From Melioribacteraceae bacterium (GTDB lineage Bacteria; Bacteroidota; Ignavibacteria; Ignavibacteriales; Melioribacteraceae): DNA of 57,828 bases. The position numbers were made by a program, and so were the translations under genes. Location of the stretch: assembly GCA_023230485.1 (NCBI GenBank), contig JALNXG010000017.1:1-57828 (forward strand), given 5' to 3'. Below are positions 16,691-25,234 of the stretch, one piece after another (within the stretch, counting starts at the first letter, position 1; every line of letters begins with the position of its first letter). The notes beneath the pieces were generated by a model, which saw only the letters and a list, made by a program, of their open reading frames with translations, did no database searches and had not been told where the DNA came from.

Positions 16691-17711
16691 TTATTTTCTC
16701 GCAAAACTCATTAGAAATTTATATCAATCAACAATCTCCAATTCTAAGAATTCAAAAGAATGGCAGCATTTTTCTATTCAAATCAACCGAATAATAAAGT
16801 TTAAATTCAGTTCAGACAATCATCTTGAATTTTTGGAAGATATTGCAAACCAAGTTTCTATGAATATCTTTACTTCTTTTACAACTCACTCTTTTTGGAA
16901 TGAGGTAAGAATTGATAATGAATCGAATAATAAAAGAATTAATGGCTATCTTAATTCTATTATAAATACTTCATTTAATGAACTAAATTTGGGATTCTTT
17001 GTTCGTGAAGAAAAAAATTTAGTATCTCATCTTCAAACTAATATAGAGGAATTAATTGAAGCAGGCTTTATAAGAAAAAATAAGAATAATTATCTTGAAC
17101 TTAATTTAGGTGAAGAAAAAGTATTTTTAAATACTGATATTCACATACCCTCATTTACTGCCACAAATAAGAATGGGACAATCAATTCGGTAAAAATTAA
17201 GCTATTTTTAAGAGATTTATTCGAAAATTATCTGGAAAACTACTCGATTGACTTCTCTATATTAAAGGAGATTTCTAAAAAGTGTCTTAATTTGGGTAAC
17301 GATTTTAATACCTTAGAAATTTCAGATGATTTATGCGATAGTAATGAATTTGATAATAAAACTAATATTAGTACTGAGTATATTTATGATAATCCCGAAT
17401 ATTTAATTGAAGTAAGCAAAATTAGTGCTCAATTGATAAAAAATTCAAAATCGAATTTGACAGAAAAAAGTTATCCTAAAAAAGCGAAAGCTTTTTATTA
17501 TTCAGCTCGTTACGATTTATCGTTACAAGAGATACTCGAAAATTTTGATGAGAAAATATCAATAAAATCTATCTCGGAATATATCAAGGATTTTAGAAAT
17601 TCAATGAATATGATAGAAGCTGATATTGAAAAGGAAGAATTAAAAATTTTAGTGATAGAGAATGTTTGTAAATTATTAAACGACGAGTTCCATTATGAAT
17701 CCATTTATTGA
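16683..17711 (+). CDS. Divergent sigma-factor/HTH-like protein (hypothetical)
   Basis: A 342-residue, Asn/Lys/Glu-rich cytoplasmic protein with no recognised full-length family. Residues 82-104 ('NNKRINGYLNSIINTSFNEL') resemble the region-2 helix of ECF sigma factors, where '..fL..Ia.N...d' is usual. Residues 273-306 ('SARYDLSLQEILENFDEK', then 'ISIKSISEYIKDFR') look like a sigma region-4 helix-turn-helix. The central part (110-265) is unlike ordinary sigma factors, which are about 180-200 residues. The start overlaps the MazF-like gene, and the end overlaps the next gene by 17 bases. By position it would be the CalpS-like transcription factor of this locus. That is inference; another DNA- or RNA-binding role is possible. 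Confidence 0.4.
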   Translation: MADYFLAKLIRNLYQSTISNSKNSKEWQHFSIQINRIIKFKFSSDNHLEFLEDIANQVSMNIFTSFTTHSFWNEVRIDNESNNKRINGYLNSIINTSFNELNLGFFVREEKNLVSHLQTNIEELIEAGFIRKNKNNYLELNLGEEKVFLNTDIHIPSFTATNKNGTINSVKIKLFLRDLFENYLENYSIDFSILKEISKKCLNLGNDFNTLEISDDLCDSNEFDNKTNISTEYIYDNPEYLIEVSKISAQLIKNSKSNLTEKSYPKKAKAFYYSARYDLSLQEILENFDEKISIKSISEYIKDFRNSMNMIEADIEKEELKILVIENVCKLLNDEFHYESIY

Positions 17712-18597
17712 GAATATGTTAAATCCACCTCCGAAATTCCAAGTAGGTCAAATATGGTGGAATTACGAATTAAAAAGAGAATTAGTAATAAGTGATACAA
17801 AACTATTAAAAGAAGAAAAAGTTGTTAGAACGATGTTGATTGGTTCTTCTTCTCTATATAACGATTTAGCTGAAGAATATGATATAAAAATTCCGAAGGG
17901 GGATACCTCTTTCCCTTCTGAAAGAACCATTTTTATTTTAACCTCAGGCCCTACTTATTTTAACCAACTTAATGTATTTGTTGGTATTCTTCCTCAATAT
18001 TTAATTAAGAAAATTATTAATGCAGAAAAAAATTATTTGCAATTTTTTAATTTGCAAAAGAATTCACAACAATCTTATTACTTACGTCATGAATACGAAA
18101 AACTTTTTAATGTTAGAATGAATGCTATAAATATATATGAAACTGCAAAAAGAACATTAATTTTCACTTTAGACCAATCTAAAGAAATTGTGAAAAATAG
18201 AAGTACTCCAATGGTTAATGATCATACAGAACCTTATAGAATTGCTGCCGATGATAATGATTCTAAAAAAGAAAAGATTGAAGTAGCTGATAATTTCTGG
18301 GATTTAGAATTAGAAAATTCATCGAAAGCTTTAGAATTTATAAATTCGGAAAAGTTAGTTGTGAGATTAAATCAAATAAACGATGTTTTATATTTAATTT
18401 TCTATACATCTTTAACAAAAGAAATTAAAAATATAGTTTTTACTTTTAATGATAACTCATCTCGATCAAGAAATTTGACAATAAATAATAAAGCTGCTGC
18501 AACTCCTTTAAATGAAATTATAAAAGGAACGGGCGAATACAAATTATCTTTCGAAATTGAATATGAAAAATATTCTTTTGATTTTGAGATCAAATGA
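17695..18597 (+). CDS. Two-domain protein with MazF/SH3-like N-terminus (candidate protease target)
   Basis: A 300-residue cytoplasmic protein of unknown family. Residues about 12-110 begin 'PPKFQVGQIWWNYE' and continue 'RELVISD', 'RTMLIG', 'TIFILTSGP' and 'FVGILPQYL', a strand order like the PemK/MazF or related SH3-like barrel. A helical stretch (110-165) and a disordered acidic/lysine linker (about 168-200, with 'DDNDSKKEK') follow. The C-terminal 100 residues are a beta-sandwich-like domain ending 'YSFDFEIK'. A folded domain, a flexible linker and a second domain next to a protease gene is what a regulated cleavage target looks like. The gene overlaps both neighbours (17 and 4 bases). Its role as a CalpT counterpart is inferred. 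Confidence 0.4.
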   Translation: MNPFIENMLNPPPKFQVGQIWWNYELKRELVISDTKLLKEEKVVRTMLIGSSSLYNDLAEEYDIKIPKGDTSFPSERTIFILTSGPTYFNQLNVFVGILPQYLIKKIINAEKNYLQFFNLQKNSQQSYYLRHEYEKLFNVRMNAINIYETAKRTLIFTLDQSKEIVKNRSTPMVNDHTEPYRIAADDNDSKKEKIEVADNFWDLELENSSKALEFINSEKLVVRLNQINDVLYLIFYTSLTKEIKNIVFTFNDNSSRSRNLTINNKAAATPLNEIIKGTGEYKLSFEIEYEKYSFDFEIK

Positions 18598-19745
18598 TTT
18601 CTCAAGATCTATTATTCCAAATAAAAAATAATCAAGATGCAGGGAATTTCAAATCTGCTCATACAATATGTGAAAGGAAATTACCAGAACTAACAGATAT
18701 AAGTGATATTTCTTTTAAGGAAAGAAAAATTAAAAATTTAGATATTTTTTATAAAGATAAGTATTCGAATAAAATTGGAGAATCGTTTTCCCCTGCTGTA
18801 ATAAACAGTAATTTAATGGGAATGATATTTAATATTTCTGCTTTAGATGTTCTTTCGCAAGATTCATACATCCCTTTTGACATATCAAAAGCAAATAAAA
18901 AAACAATTTATACCGTTGTTAAAAATGCATTAAATCATTACGTCGAAAAGTACGCTCCGCATATTTTTATTTACGATTGGGGAATGGAAAATTATAATTT
19001 TTATATCCGTAAACCATTAGGTACAGGAGAAGATTATAATAATTATATAAAAAATATTTCTGGTAATTCATTTCTCCTTTCCGCTTGCGTATCATTGTTT
19101 TCTGCGCTTATAAAAAAATCGATCGATAAACCGCATATCTTCTCTGCGGTTGTTGATAATTCTTCTTCTTTATTTGCTATTGATAGTTTTGATATCAAAA
19201 AACAGATAATAATAGATGAACTTAAAGATGCAAAGCTAATGGTTGTTTCCTCAAAACATGATGATAAAAAAGTTACCAAATTTAATGATTTTATTGAAGT
19301 ATGCAATCATATTCTTCCCAATTTAGAATCTCATATTAAAGATCAAATTCTGGGATTGGGTAAACAAAAAATAAGTTACTCGGTTACAGAGGTTGAATTA
19401 GTTGATAATAATTTAAAGACTACACTTGTGGAATACAATCATGATGCTATTCCCCTTAGGGAAATTAAAGAAGTAAATAAATATTTTTTTCGGAACACTG
19501 ATATTTTTGGTAAACAAATAAACGGTGTTATTATTAGTGGTATTAAACCAAATTATTACCTTCCAACTATATGTCTGCATGGTAATGTGAAAAATGGAAT
19601 AGTGAATTTTATAGCTTCAAGAAATACCAATGATGATATTAAAGAAGAAAATAAAAAATGTGCTGTTGTAATAGGTGTAAAATCTTCAGGAGGGACTTAT
19701 GAAGTTGGAGATATTATTTATTACCGTAGTATCAAAGAAAAGTGA
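18594..19745 (+). CDS. Lon-type Ser-Lys protease fused to a Csx3-like domain
   Basis: A 383-residue protein without an ATPase module. Residues about 60-235 form a Lon (S16) protease domain. Ser159 in 'NISGNSFLLSACVSLFSAL' and Lys202 in 'SFDIKKQII' are exactly 43 residues apart, the spacing of the Lon Ser-Lys dyad (also seen in the AAA+ Lon in this window, Ser666/Lys709). Residues about 258-380 resemble Csx3: 'ISYSVTEVEL', 'GVIISGIKPNYYLPTICLH' (311-329) and the final 'CAVVIG...YEVGDIIYY'. Csx3/Crn3 proteins bind cyclic tetra-adenylate. The Asp of the family's DPR-like turn seems replaced (Ala341-Ser342-Arg343), so signal binding without turnover is plausible. It overlaps the upstream gene by ATGA; cas6 follows 12 bases later. 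Activation by cA4 is inferred. Confidence 0.62.
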   Translation: MISQDLLFQIKNNQDAGNFKSAHTICERKLPELTDISDISFKERKIKNLDIFYKDKYSNKIGESFSPAVINSNLMGMIFNISALDVLSQDSYIPFDISKANKKTIYTVVKNALNHYVEKYAPHIFIYDWGMENYNFYIRKPLGTGEDYNNYIKNISGNSFLLSACVSLFSALIKKSIDKPHIFSAVVDNSSSLFAIDSFDIKKQIIIDELKDAKLMVVSSKHDDKKVTKFNDFIEVCNHILPNLESHIKDQILGLGKQKISYSVTEVELVDNNLKTTLVEYNHDAIPLREIKEVNKYFFRNTDIFGKQINGVIISGIKPNYYLPTICLHGNVKNGIVNFIASRNTNDDIKEENKKCAVVIGVKSSGGTYEVGDIIYYRSIKEK

Positions 19746-19757
19746 GATACAAATATA

Positions 19758-20714
19758 ATGAAACTCTCAAAGATTACTTACTCTCATTTTAATTTTACTC
19801 TTCAATTTATTGAGGATGCTATACTTCCCGCATTTAAGGGTTCGATGTTCAGGGGATCATTCGGATGGGCTTTCAGAAAAACTATATGCGTTACTAAAGC
19901 GGCTGAATGTGAAGGATGCACTTTACAGCAAGTCTGTGCCTACTTTTTAGTGTTCGAAACTGAAATTCCGCAAAATAATCTTTGGTTTCTAAAAGGAGCA
20001 AAAAAATTATCTCACCCATTTATAATTGCTCCGCCAATTGAGCAAATCCTTGAATACAAAAAAGGTGAAACACTGAATGTGGGTATAACTTTATTTGGGA
20101 ATTATATTTTGCTACTGCCTCATTTTATTAAGACTTTCCGTCAAATGGGTATTATGGGAGTAGGTGCTGGCAGGAAAAAATTCAAGCTTCTAAAAGTTAC
20201 TAATACTATTGATTACGAGCATGCTACCGTTATTTGTGAAGAAAATAACCCCGAAGTAAAAAGCGGATTTAATATTTATTCTCTTGGTAATGGAGCGGAT
20301 CAAGAAAACGTTTCGGAAGTTACATTGAATTTTATTACTCCCGTGCGTTTCCAAAAAGCAGGAAATGTTTTTAGCAATCCGGCAAGTGTCGATTTTAATT
20401 TAATCTATAATTCACTTCTGCGCAGGTATTATACAATCTCTCATCTTTATTGCAACGCTGAGAAGGAGGAATATCCTTCACCCTTAGATGTTTCTGATAT
20501 TAAAGTGAAAAATAATAATCTTCATTTTCATAAATTGGAGCGTTACACAACGCGGCAAAAGAAAAAAATGGAAATTAGCGGATTTACCGGCTCTATAATA
20601 TTGTCCGGCAATTTAACTCCTTTCGTTTCGCTTCTTAAAGCCGGTGAAAAATTAAATATAGGTAAAAATACAGTTTTCGGTCTTGGTAAATATAAAATGG
20701 AGATTAACAAATGA
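19758..20714 (+). CDS. cas6: Cas6-family pre-crRNA endoribonuclease
   Basis: A 318-residue RAMP protein of the Cas6 group that cuts pre-crRNA inside the repeat. The N-terminus shows the family pattern 'PAFKGSMFRGSFGWAFRK' (24-41), followed by a four-Cys cluster region (C44, C51, C54, C60, 'CEGCTLQQVCAYFLVFET'), typical of Cas6 versions linked to type III systems. The C-terminus carries the Gly-rich loop 'NIGKNTVFGLGKYKM', which contacts RNA. The length is in range. It sits 12 bases after the Lon-Csx3 gene, and its stop overlaps the Can2-like gene start by ATGA. No CRISPR array is visible in this window, so its substrate must come from elsewhere. Confidence 0.85.
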   Translation: MKLSKITYSHFNFTLQFIEDAILPAFKGSMFRGSFGWAFRKTICVTKAAECEGCTLQQVCAYFLVFETEIPQNNLWFLKGAKKLSHPFIIAPPIEQILEYKKGETLNVGITLFGNYILLLPHFIKTFRQMGIMGVGAGRKKFKLLKVTNTIDYEHATVICEENNPEVKSGFNIYSLGNGADQENVSEVTLNFITPVRFQKAGNVFSNPASVDFNLIYNSLLRRYYTISHLYCNAEKEEYPSPLDVSDIKVKNNNLHFHKLERYTTRQKKKMEISGFTGSIILSGNLTPFVSLLKAGEKLNIGKNTVFGLGKYKMEINK

Positions 20715-21805
20715 GAATACTTTTTCAATTAGTAAGCGGACAAGTAATTCCAAATATTACTGCAAATGATTTTTTTAAACCGGATAAGGTTTATTATTTT
20801 TATACGGCTCAAACAAAAAAGGAGTTAGACTTAATAATTAGTATAGTGAATGTTCCTCACGAGAATATAGAAATATTAGGATTTGATTATGAAAATGTTT
20901 ATTCCAAGATGTCTTCTGTTATTAATCAAATTAGTAATCCTGATAATGAAATATGTTTAAACTTTACTAACGGCACGAAAATTATGTCAATTGCTGCGTA
21001 TAATCTATTTACCGAAAAACAATTTGATAGAATTTATATAAATACAGAAAAAAATGAAGTGTTAATATTTAAAAATAATTTACCGGTTCAATCAAGAAAT
21101 ATAGAATCGTTAATCGATATAGAAGATTATTTTGCTTTACACGGGCATAAAATTAAAAGTTATTCTAAATCGAATGAAATTTTAATAAATGAGAATTATG
21201 AAAAATTATATAAATTTCTTGTATTGCACTTCAACAAATTTGGAGATAAAGTTCTTGATTTTGCCAGACAGTTTAATGAAAAGAAATTCTTAAATTATTC
21301 CAAAAGTGGAATAAAGATCGAATCAATTAATAAAAAAATTAATATAACTTTAGAATACCAGGGTGATAAACTATCAATAACTAACGAAAATCCAGAAATA
21401 TTAAAATTTATAAATGGAGATTGGTTTGAATATTATTGTTATAAAGAGTTAGATAAAATAAATATATTCGATAGATTATATCTTAATGTAAAAGTGGCAT
21501 GGAAAGGTAAAAAGTCAGAAAATTTAGATAAAAATCAAATAGATATTTTGGGAATTAAAGGAACAACACCGTATATATTTGAATGTAAATCAGGTAGAAT
21601 TAAACAAGAAGCTATTGGTCAGTTAGCTGCAATCAAAAATGAGTATTTTGATCGATATACTAAATCCATTTTAATTTCATATTTCAGGCAGGACGATTTA
21701 ATACTCGAAAAAGCTAAAGGTTATAACGATATTTATCACATACTTTCACAAAATATTGCTAATTCTAAGAATCAAATTATTAAAGCAGATCCTAAACTTA
21801 GATAA
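20711..21805 (+). CDS. Can2/Card1-type CARF-PD-(D/E)xK nuclease
   Basis: A 364-residue CRISPR ancillary nuclease. The N-terminal CARF domain (1 to about 135) contains 'LNFTNGTKIMSIAAYNLF' (83-100), the cyclic-oligoadenylate-binding signature usually written NxTGGTK; here the first Gly is Asn. A short helical middle (155-235) leads to a restriction-type nuclease domain with 'GDWFEYYCYKEL' (236-247), Asp278 in 'NQIDILG' and E291-C-K293 ('IFECKSG'), the complete D...ExK centre, followed by 'EAIGQLAAIKNEYF'. Known members cleave or nick DNA and RNA when bound to cA4, causing growth arrest. It is coupled to cas6 by overlap and precedes the Smr gene by two bases. Confidence 0.88.
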   Translation: MRILFQLVSGQVIPNITANDFFKPDKVYYFYTAQTKKELDLIISIVNVPHENIEILGFDYENVYSKMSSVINQISNPDNEICLNFTNGTKIMSIAAYNLFTEKQFDRIYINTEKNEVLIFKNNLPVQSRNIESLIDIEDYFALHGHKIKSYSKSNEILINENYEKLYKFLVLHFNKFGDKVLDFARQFNEKKFLNYSKSGIKIESINKKINITLEYQGDKLSITNENPEILKFINGDWFEYYCYKELDKINIFDRLYLNVKVAWKGKKSENLDKNQIDILGIKGTTPYIFECKSGRIKQEAIGQLAAIKNEYFDRYTKSILISYFRQDDLILEKAKGYNDIYHILSQNIANSKNQIIKADPKLR

Positions 21806-21807
21806 TT

Positions 21808-22251
21808 ATGTTAATTTGCGAAACATGTGGGAATGAGATTGAGAAGGCGATGGCTTCATGTCCATTTTGTGGCGGAAGTCTATCACGTAAAAAATCAACC
21901 AATCAGATCAGTTACCTCGAAACAATTAATTTAAAAGCCGGAATGCCGACCGTGGAAGAAGCGCGTGAGAGATTGAAATTGAAACTCGATAATGCCCGCC
22001 ATAGAAAATTGCAGGCAGTTAAATTAATTCATGGATATGGATCTACAGGTAAAGGTGGTGCAATTAAAATCGGTATTCATTCTTCGTTATCAAAAATGAA
22101 AAGAGATAAATTTATTAAAGGTTTTATCCCCGGAGAAAAGTTCGGTTCAATCTATTCTGAATCCGAACTTTTTACCAGGAAAAATCTATTCCTAAAAAAT
22201 GATTCCGACTATAATAAAAAGAATGAGGGGATCACAATCGTAATTTTCTAA
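21808..22251 (+). CDS. Zinc-ribbon Smr-domain protein
   Basis: A 147-residue protein: an N-terminal zinc ribbon with C4-x2-C7 and C18-x2-C21 ('CETCGNE', 'CPFCGG'), then an Smr domain. The Smr marks are 'NLKAGMPTVEEARERL' (41-56) and 'VKLIHGYGSTGKGGAIK' (71-87), where HGxGS is the conserved core. The usual first motif DLHG is changed to NLKAG. Smr domains nick or cleave nucleic acids, in MutS2 and in stalled-ribosome rescue factors. The ATG lies two bases after the Can2-like stop, so it is co-transcribed. Whether it belongs functionally to the CRISPR-linked island, or is just the last gene of the unit, is open. Confidence 0.82.
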   Translation: MLICETCGNEIEKAMASCPFCGGSLSRKKSTNQISYLETINLKAGMPTVEEARERLKLKLDNARHRKLQAVKLIHGYGSTGKGGAIKIGIHSSLSKMKRDKFIKGFIPGEKFGSIYSESELFTRKNLFLKNDSDYNKKNEGITIVIF

Positions 22252-22324
22252 CAAAGCATCCCTTTGCACTCATTATTATCATCTTCCTTTATTTCGAGGA
22301 GAACAGATAAGAGCTTTCTATTCT

Positions 22325-25219
22325 CTATTTCACTAGTATCATTTTCTTAGTTGCAATTTTATTGCCGGCTTTGAAAGTATAAAAATAAATTCCACTAGGA
22401 AGATTTTCAGCATTCCAAGTAACCTGATAATATCCCGCACTTTTCTCTCCCTCTACTAATGTAGCGATTTCTTTACCCAAAATATTATATACACTTACGG
22501 TTACATAAGATGCCTTAGGCAATTCATAATCAATAGTAGTAGTAGGATTAAATGGATTAGGATAATTCTGAGCAACAGCATATTCCTGCGGCAATTCATT
22601 TTTATCAACAACAGCTAATTGATTATAAACGGTAAACATTGCATCGCTCGAATCAGCGATATTACTTTTTGTTCTACTCTGAATAACGATTCTATATTTA
22701 CTACTGCCGGATACAAATCCATTACTGCCCAATTCCCACAAATAAGCTCTGTCGCTTGCCGTAGAATCAATGACTAACATATGAACGTGATCATCTCTAT
22801 ATAATAGTATTTTCACTGCTTCGGTAATATTATCTTCCCATTTAATATAATGTTTCTGTCCATAAGTAAAAGTCTCTCCGCCATTCGGCTCTAATATTTG
22901 TATATAAGGAGCGACAGTAGAAAACATTGCATTTGTCCACTCGCTTTCGCCTGAATCATTAGTTGCTTTTACTCTCCAATAATATTTCTGTAAATTCTCA
23001 AGAGAAGGCATATAATATTTAGTTTCATTAATGTTTTCTTCATTAACTAAGAGTTCCGAAAAATCATCCTTAAACGAAACCTGTAAACTATAAGAGATAA
23101 CTTCACCATCGCTATTCCATTTTAATGTAACGGGTAAAGTCTGATTAACTTTTCCATTATCTAAAGGAGAAATAATATTGGGGTGTGTAACTGCTCCAAT
23201 ATTACTAGGAGTAGCTAAAATAAATTCGCCGAATTTATTCATTGTCGTCTTTAGCTCTCCTGTAACGGAATTATATGTTGTAGCTAAAGGGAGAAAAAGT
23301 CCCTGCCCTAAATTTTCTCTGTGATATACTACTACTTTAGAAGGTTCGGTTATACGACTAAATTTTTTCAAATCGATTATTAATTCTGCAGTCATTGAAT
23401 TTATTGCTGAATTAGTAATATAAAATCGATATTGATATACTAATGGAGATGTTCCTAAAAACTGTGGATTGAAAGGTGCTAAATTAAATTTTTGCACATT
23501 TATTTTATTATATCCTTCTCCCGAAATATTTTTAATATTTAGTGTTACAAAGGTGCTGTCAACATCTTCGTTAAATTCATATGTATTATCCAACGCGATT
23601 TCATATTGATCGATATTTGCCTGCGGCTTTAGAAATTCTTTAGGATATTTTAATGCTCGATAACTTACTAATCCGGCGGGCTGCCATGTCATTTCCGAAA
23701 CCACTTTTTTATCGGGCGTAATTTCGGAAAACGCAGGACTACCGCTGCCCGAAGCACTTCCCCATCCAATAAACATATTTCCATTTGGAAGTCTTCTAAA
23801 ACTTCCCTGAAACTGTGCATAAATATCAGGCACATGTCGATATTCAAAAACTAATTCAGCGGTTTTATTTATTTCATCAATTTTATATTCAACTGCTCTT
23901 GAGAATTTAGCTGATCTGCGATCCATTCCATTATCGAATACAGTTATGTTTCCATTCGGAAGCTGACGAACATCATGTGTTCTTGAGAAATATAGTGGTT
24001 TGTTTGTTTCATCCTCACCGATAAAAGTGAACTGATTGTTTTTTCCTCCGAGCCGCCAGATGATTTCACCGGTCTGCCTATTTATTTTTGTTATCTCATT
24101 TAAGTTTCTTGAAGATATAAGTAGATTTCCTTCGATAGTAAGTTCAATAGAATTAATATGAATTGGATCGAATGCCGCAAGTGTCGTATTAAAATAAGTA
24201 TCGAGATAATTAAAATGGTCCCAACTTCTCCATTGGAATACAACATTCTTATCATTATCCAGCTCTTGCATTATCGAGCCTGCAACCATTGCATTAGGCT
24301 TTCCACCTTCAACGTCATTACTTAAATCAACAGGCTGTAAATCATAGCAGTTCATTATTACATGACCATTAGGGAGCATGAGAAATTCATGAGAATCTGC
24401 CATATAGCCATTTTTCATCTGATAGGTATCGATATGTGTAAAATTAGAATCCAGAATTAAATAATTCGATTCACTACCGCCTGCCCAGCCATGAAGCGTA
24501 AGCTCCTCATTAATTACGGTATTTCCATTCGGAAGTAGATGAAAATTTTCCGAACCTTCTTCTGTCTTATCATAAAATATTGGATTTCCATTATTATCGA
24601 TTATCATATAATAGTAGCCAATATTTGGTGCGGCAGTAGATACCGTAAGGAATGTAGCTCCGTCAAAAGCACTGTTCTCATTAACGTTCATAGTTATTTG
24701 CGGAAAATCAAAAGGGACATCCATAATGCTTTTTGTGTTCTTAATATCTTTTGTTTTGTAGTTTATTTTTGGAGTAATTGCAGTATCATCTTCTCCATCA
24801 TAATACCTGCCTGCAAGTTTGGGAACAATTACCGGTTTTTCTAGTGATGTTACATAGAAGCTATATTTAAACGGTTTTAATTCCTTTCCGAGTGTATTTT
24901 TAATCCCTCCAAGATACATTACAGTGATTTTTTCCGAAGGTGCAAAATTATCTTTTGGATCGAATATAACTGTCTTTCTATCTGTCGATAAAATAAAAGT
25001 ACCTTCATACTTTCGATTGTCGGAATATATTTTTATACGGGCGTTACTTAGAGAAGCAGGATTAATATTATTTCCATCTCTAAAAATTATTGTTTCTTCT
25101 CTCGAATTAAATTTGGATTCGGGGAGGGGGGATACATACTTGTATCCAATTACCGATTGCGGTAATACATTTGCTCCTGTAATCAGTATAAAAAATAAAA
25201 AAGTAAAAAAATTTCTCAT
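22325..25219 (-). CDS. T9SS-exported arylsulfotransferase-like protein (copy 1)
   Basis: A 964-residue secreted protein. A signal peptide is followed by an SbsA-type Ig-like domain (about 25-110), then a propeller of the arylsulfotransferase family (about 165-520) with repeated 'LPNGNT/HVI/NITVFDNG' elements, 'EIIWRLGGKNNQFTFI', 'SRTHDVRQLPNGN' and 'NMFIGWGSASG'. Fibronectin/Ig-like modules follow, then a C-terminal T9SS sorting domain beginning 'NYPNPFNPTTTIDYELP' and ending 'IATKKMILVK'. Family members move sulfate between phenols; many distant ones have unproven activity. The upstream gene (25235-27817) is a paralogue of the propeller part, 15 bases away, so this is a tandem duplication in one transcript. 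Confidence 0.85.
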   Translation of the reverse strand: MRNFFTFLFFILITGANVLPQSVIGYKYVSPLPESKFNSREETIIFRDGNNINPASLSNARIKIYSDNRKYEGTFILSTDRKTVIFDPKDNFAPSEKITVMYLGGIKNTLGKELKPFKYSFYVTSLEKPVIVPKLAGRYYDGEDDTAITPKINYKTKDIKNTKSIMDVPFDFPQITMNVNENSAFDGATFLTVSTAAPNIGYYYMIIDNNGNPIFYDKTEEGSENFHLLPNGNTVINEELTLHGWAGGSESNYLILDSNFTHIDTYQMKNGYMADSHEFLMLPNGHVIMNCYDLQPVDLSNDVEGGKPNAMVAGSIMQELDNDKNVVFQWRSWDHFNYLDTYFNTTLAAFDPIHINSIELTIEGNLLISSRNLNEITKINRQTGEIIWRLGGKNNQFTFIGEDETNKPLYFSRTHDVRQLPNGNITVFDNGMDRRSAKFSRAVEYKIDEINKTAELVFEYRHVPDIYAQFQGSFRRLPNGNMFIGWGSASGSGSPAFSEITPDKKVVSEMTWQPAGLVSYRALKYPKEFLKPQANIDQYEIALDNTYEFNEDVDSTFVTLNIKNISGEGYNKINVQKFNLAPFNPQFLGTSPLVYQYRFYITNSAINSMTAELIIDLKKFSRITEPSKVVVYHRENLGQGLFLPLATTYNSVTGELKTTMNKFGEFILATPSNIGAVTHPNIISPLDNGKVNQTLPVTLKWNSDGEVISYSLQVSFKDDFSELLVNEENINETKYYMPSLENLQKYYWRVKATNDSGESEWTNAMFSTVAPYIQILEPNGGETFTYGQKHYIKWEDNITEAVKILLYRDDHVHMLVIDSTASDRAYLWELGSNGFVSGSSKYRIVIQSRTKSNIADSSDAMFTVYNQLAVVDKNELPQEYAVAQNYPNPFNPTTTIDYELPKASYVTVSVYNILGKEIATLVEGEKSAGYYQVTWNAENLPSGIYFYTFKAGNKIATKKMILVK

Positions 25220-25234
25220 GTATGCTTCCTGTAT

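Noticed and set aside
15265..22324. Possible CRISPR array near cas6
   Set aside because: No regularly spaced identical repeats of 25-40 bases with unique spacers were seen. The three short repeats at 15332-15417 are too diverged and unevenly spaced.
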